Positions 37,615-39,259 of a stretch of 39,259 nt of DNA are shown here, one piece after another (within the stretch, counting starts at the first letter, position 1; each line of letters begins with the position of its first letter). The stretch comes from Bacteroidales bacterium (lineage in GTDB: Bacteria > Bacteroidota > Bacteroidia > Bacteroidales > Bacteroidaceae), in contig JALEZQ010000053.1 in NCBI GenBank assembly GCA_022772475.1, positions 1-39,259 of the forward strand, given 5' to 3'. A program made the position numbers and the translations under genes. Below the pieces are notes generated by a model, which was not told the DNA's origin, ran no database searches, and saw only the letters and a list, made by a program, of their open reading frames with translations.

Positions 37615-37782
37615 ATGAAAAAGAAACTATACCTTGTGCCTTTATGCAAAGTCATAACTTTCGCACCGGCTAATATCCTGGCCGTTAGCGGCCAATTCCA
37701 GATTAGTGATGATCACCCCAATAACGATGACTATGAAGAGGATGAAAACAGCCAGCGAGACCATTGGGGAGATCAATGGTAA
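37615..37782 (+). CDS. Small peptide with acidic tail, 55 residues
   Basis: A complete ATG-to-TAA frame starts 11 bp after the 352-residue protein. It begins MKKKLYLVPLCKVITFAPAN, then ILAVSG, then a highly acidic hydrophilic tail (DDHPNNDDYEEDENSQ) ending HWGDQW. A basic start, a short hydrophobic stretch and an SG turn resemble small proteins often found beside surface-protein genes in Bacteroidales; I know no function for them. Spacing and strand place it in the same operon. No cleavage site or modification enzyme is evident nearby. Confidence 0.7.
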   Translation: MKKKLYLVPLCKVITFAPANILAVSGQFQISDDHPNNDDYEEDENSQRDHWGDQW

Positions 37783-37961
37783 CTGTTCTGTAATTTAATC
37801 GGTCTGATTCACGCACACCGTCTGTACACATATCGATTCTCGATCGTGATATACAGATCAGCGCTTGTCAGAACTGATTGTAACACCCACACAAATGGGA
37901 AACAATTAGTGCATTTGCGTCAGAGCCGATGTGTGATGCCTTCAGAGCGAACGTGAAGAAT

Positions 37962-38080
37962 GCAGAAGGCCTTCCCTGACCCAACAAAGGCGGGTTTGTA
38001 CATAGCACAAAGCGAACGAAGTGAGCGACACCCTGAGCTATGCACTCTCCCTCCTTCCGAGGTCGAGGAAGGCCTTCTGC
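37962..38080. repeat. 119-bp segment bounded by perfect 14-bp inverted repeats
   Basis: GCAGAAGGCCTTCC (37962-37975) is exactly inverted at 38067-38080. Inside lie smaller dyads: ACATAGC/GCTATG and CCTTCC/GGAAGG. It has no open frame worth calling. It could be a miniature transposable element or a large stem-loop; no target duplication is clear. Confidence 0.7.
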
Positions 38081-38209
38081 CATATTGCCACTCAAACTGC
38101 ACCATCCGACATTTATACAAATTATCTTTTATATAAGTTTAACGGTGTGAGTGAAAAAAAAGCCTGTTTCGGCGGTCTGATTTGACGGTTACCCAAGGCG
38201 GCGACACGA

Positions 38210-38264
38210 TTTGGGCGACAGTTTTTACGGTTTGGGCGACAGAAAAAACGGTCGCCCAAACCGT
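38210..38264. repeat. Structured TTTGGGCGACAG repeat element, copy B
   Basis: TTTGGGCGACAG starts at 38210 and 38231, and the inverse TCGCCCAAAC at 38252, so both spacings are 21 bp as in copy A. The stem here is 13 bp (38227-38239 with 38252-38264) over a 12-base loop. A stem pair that is T-A in copy A is G-C here. Confidence 0.9.
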
Positions 38265-38284
38265 CAAACGTCCTTTAGGGTACG

Positions 38285-38308
38285 AAAAAAGGGCCCGAAG
38301 AGCCCCTT
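38285..38308 (-). terminator. Minus-strand terminator-like hairpin
   Basis: On the minus strand AAGGGGC pairs with GCCCTTT (one G-T pair) around TCTTCGG, followed by a run of six T. No minus-strand gene precedes it; the nearest start is the promoter at 38325-38356. Confidence 0.7.
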
Positions 38309-38324
38309 GTCCTTATTAGCACTG

Positions 38325-38356
38325 CAAAGATACAACAAAACGCGACGAAAAGCAAA
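38325..38356 (-). promoter_or_regulatory. Isolated consensus promoter on the minus strand
   Basis: The minus strand reads TTTG (38356-38353), a 20-bp spacer, then TATCTTTG (38332-38325), an exact match to the Bacteroidota pattern. Transcription would start near 38318 and meet the terminator within about 35 nt. Confidence 0.75.
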
Positions 38357-38531
38357 TCGAAGCCGGAGAGCATAAACTGGCAAAATCCGTAAAAAAGGAA
38401 AATGTGCAGGCTTGGAGAAGCGGTGGCGGAAGCACCGCGGAGCGGAGGATGGCGGTGTGTCAAAGTGAAGATGTATGAGCGGCGGTGTACGTTAGCCCAA
38501 CTTCAACGCCGAATACTATTTTTCAATCACT

Positions 38532-38924
38532 ATGAACAAGCGTTATTTACTTACACTACTTCTCTCCTGCCTCAGTCTTCTGGTATGGGCGGACCGGATA
38601 GATCAACAGATCGCTCAGGAGATAGCACAGACGGTAGCCAAGCGTTACCAAGAGGGTTCACTACAAACCGGAATGCAATCACGTATGCCCAATGCGCCTG
38701 CGGATGCACGTTACTTGAGTAGCACCGGTGAACTAATGGCGGACACGGACAATCCATCCAATCCGGCACTGCCCCCCTCCATCACGCTCAAAGAGAACAA
38801 ACTTACAGATTGTTACCTCAATGTAACAAGCGAGCTGAATGATGATCTGTACAACGCAGCCAAAAAGATTTCGTTCGACATGAGTGGCCAAAGTGGAGAT
38901 AAAACCCTGCGGTTCCAGCCATAG
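38532..38924 (+). CDS. Small exported hypothetical protein
   Basis: The 130-residue product begins MNKRYLLTLLLSCLSLLVWA, a good signal peptide, with cleavage likely after VWA. The next part, DRIDQQIAQEIAQTVAKRYQ, is helical and vaguely like the propeptide start of C10 (streptopain-type) peptidases; if so, the rest is missing and this would be a short derivative. The remainder shows no known domain and has one cysteine (near residue 94). Promoter and terminator were not found. Confidence 0.65.
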   Translation: MNKRYLLTLLLSCLSLLVWADRIDQQIAQEIAQTVAKRYQEGSLQTGMQSRMPNAPADARYLSSTGELMADTDNPSNPALPPSITLKENKLTDCYLNVTSELNDDLYNAAKKISFDMSGQSGDKTLRFQP

Positions 38925-39079
38925 TATCTATTATTAGTTGATTATCAGTATTATACGCTCTAAATGGTAGAAAAGTGATTGTGTGGATTCTGTTTAGATA
39001 CGAAAAGGTAATAATTTAACGTGTTTAACTTTCGCTTACACTGCGTGGTTTTAGTTGCTATGAAGTTACAAAACCATCT

Positions 39080-39096
39080 TTGCAAACGGTTTGCAA
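39080..39096. promoter_or_regulatory. 17-bp palindrome upstream of the Fur-family gene
   Basis: TTGCAAA and TTTGCAA flank CGG as perfect 7-bp arms. It ends 12 bp before the -7 box, where the -33 region would be, so a bound protein would block the promoter. It is a candidate operator for the Fur-family protein itself. Confidence 0.55.
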
Positions 39097-39107
39097 TATA
39101 TAAGTTG

Positions 39108-39115
39108 TACCTTTG
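39108..39115 (+). promoter_or_regulatory. -7 box of the Fur-family gene promoter
   Basis: TACCTTTG matches TAnnTTTG, 17 bp before the start codon. TTTG copies at 39079 and 39090 give spacers of 25 and 14 bp, neither of which is ideal. Confidence 0.6.
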
Positions 39116-39131
39116 CACAAAAAATAAGAAT

Positions 39132-39259
39132 ATGGGTAATATCGGCATAGAAAATCTTCTTAACGGGAAAGGTGTCAAGCCCACCTCCAACCGCATTCTT
39201 GTGATGAGAGAGTTGAATAAAGCCTCGCATCCCGTCAGCCTTGCTGATTTGGAAGTCTT
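39132..39259 (+). CDS. Fur-family metalloregulator, N-terminal part (cut by window edge)
   Basis: The 42 visible residues include LLNGKGVKPTSNRILVMREL and then SHPVSLADLEV, the pattern of the first helix and winged-helix start of Fur-family proteins (L..G.K.T..R...L......P.S..DLE). The metal-binding region lies outside the window, so Fur, PerR and Zur cannot be told apart. A palindrome in its promoter region suggests self-regulation. Confidence 0.85.
   Translation, partial: MGNIGIENLLNGKGVKPTSNRILVMRELNKASHPVSLADLEV

Larger units (their letters stand above)
37783..38531. other. 749-bp intergenic stretch with several structured elements
   Basis: No credible gene is seen. In order it holds a possible hairpin TCTGTA/TACAGA (37821-37857), a 14-bp inverted-repeat pair (37962-38080), an AT-rich patch (38110-38160), structured repeat copy B (38210-38264), and a minus-strand terminator and promoter (38285-38356). 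From 38357 to 38531 nothing is recognised. Confidence 0.7.

Noticed and set aside
37868-38120. Two minus-strand frames over the inverted-repeat segment
   Set aside because: They lie over nested dyads and show no signal or domain.
38402-38722. 106-codon plus-strand frame overlapping the exported hypothetical gene
   Set aside because: The other frame has a clear signal peptide at 38532; this one has no feature.

Overview
The window looks like chromosomal DNA of a Bacteroidota bacterium, order Bacteroidales, perhaps Prevotellaceae-like (the family level is a guess). The grounds are the protein families present (GH92 mannosidase, two-REC/PPDK_N fusion, membrane-bound AraC regulator, LamG giant surface protein), promoter-like TAnnTTTG boxes, starts without clear Shine-Dalgarno sequences, and C-terminal ends of the type found on exported Bacteroidales proteins. 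No rRNA, tRNA, CRISPR array or SusC/SusD pair was seen.

Left edge (1-515): the 5' end of an IS3-type transposase gene on the minus strand, then eight 22-bp tandem repeats that each contain a small hairpin, then a strong terminator. From 516 to 15905 eleven genes run on the minus strand. In transcription order they are gyrA, two related TPR proteins, an M3 peptidyl-dipeptidase, dCMP deaminase, an S41 C-terminal processing peptidase, 5-formyl-THF cyclo-ligase, a BadF-type sugar kinase-like ATPase, a GH92 alpha-mannosidase, an RluA-type pseudouridine synthase and an OmpA-type lipoprotein. This is mostly housekeeping; the kinase and mannosidase overlap by ATGA and may act together in glycan use.

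A gene-free stretch of about 800 bp (15906-16703) holds the likely gyrA promoter and a structured repeat element. A small lipoprotein gene (minus) and a divergent plus-strand run follow: a C_GCAxxG_C_C redox-type protein overlapping a glycosyltransferase, DnaG primase, a glucosaminidase with two LysM domains, a protein of two receiver domains joined to a PPDK_N ATP-grasp domain, and a DUF721/DciA-like protein.

From about 25.5 kb the base composition drops by eye towards AT, and an accessory-looking unit begins: a multi-pass membrane AraC-type regulator behind a consensus promoter, a 3181-residue secreted multidomain protein, a 352-residue exported protein whose start overlaps the giant's stop, and a 55-codon acidic-tailed peptide gene. 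The giant and the 352-residue protein share a module, which suggests one surface system. The right end (37783-39259) has a second copy of the structured repeat, a 14-bp inverted-repeat pair, an isolated minus-strand promoter followed almost at once by a terminator, a small exported hypothetical protein, and the start of a Fur-family regulator with a 17-bp palindrome in its promoter region.
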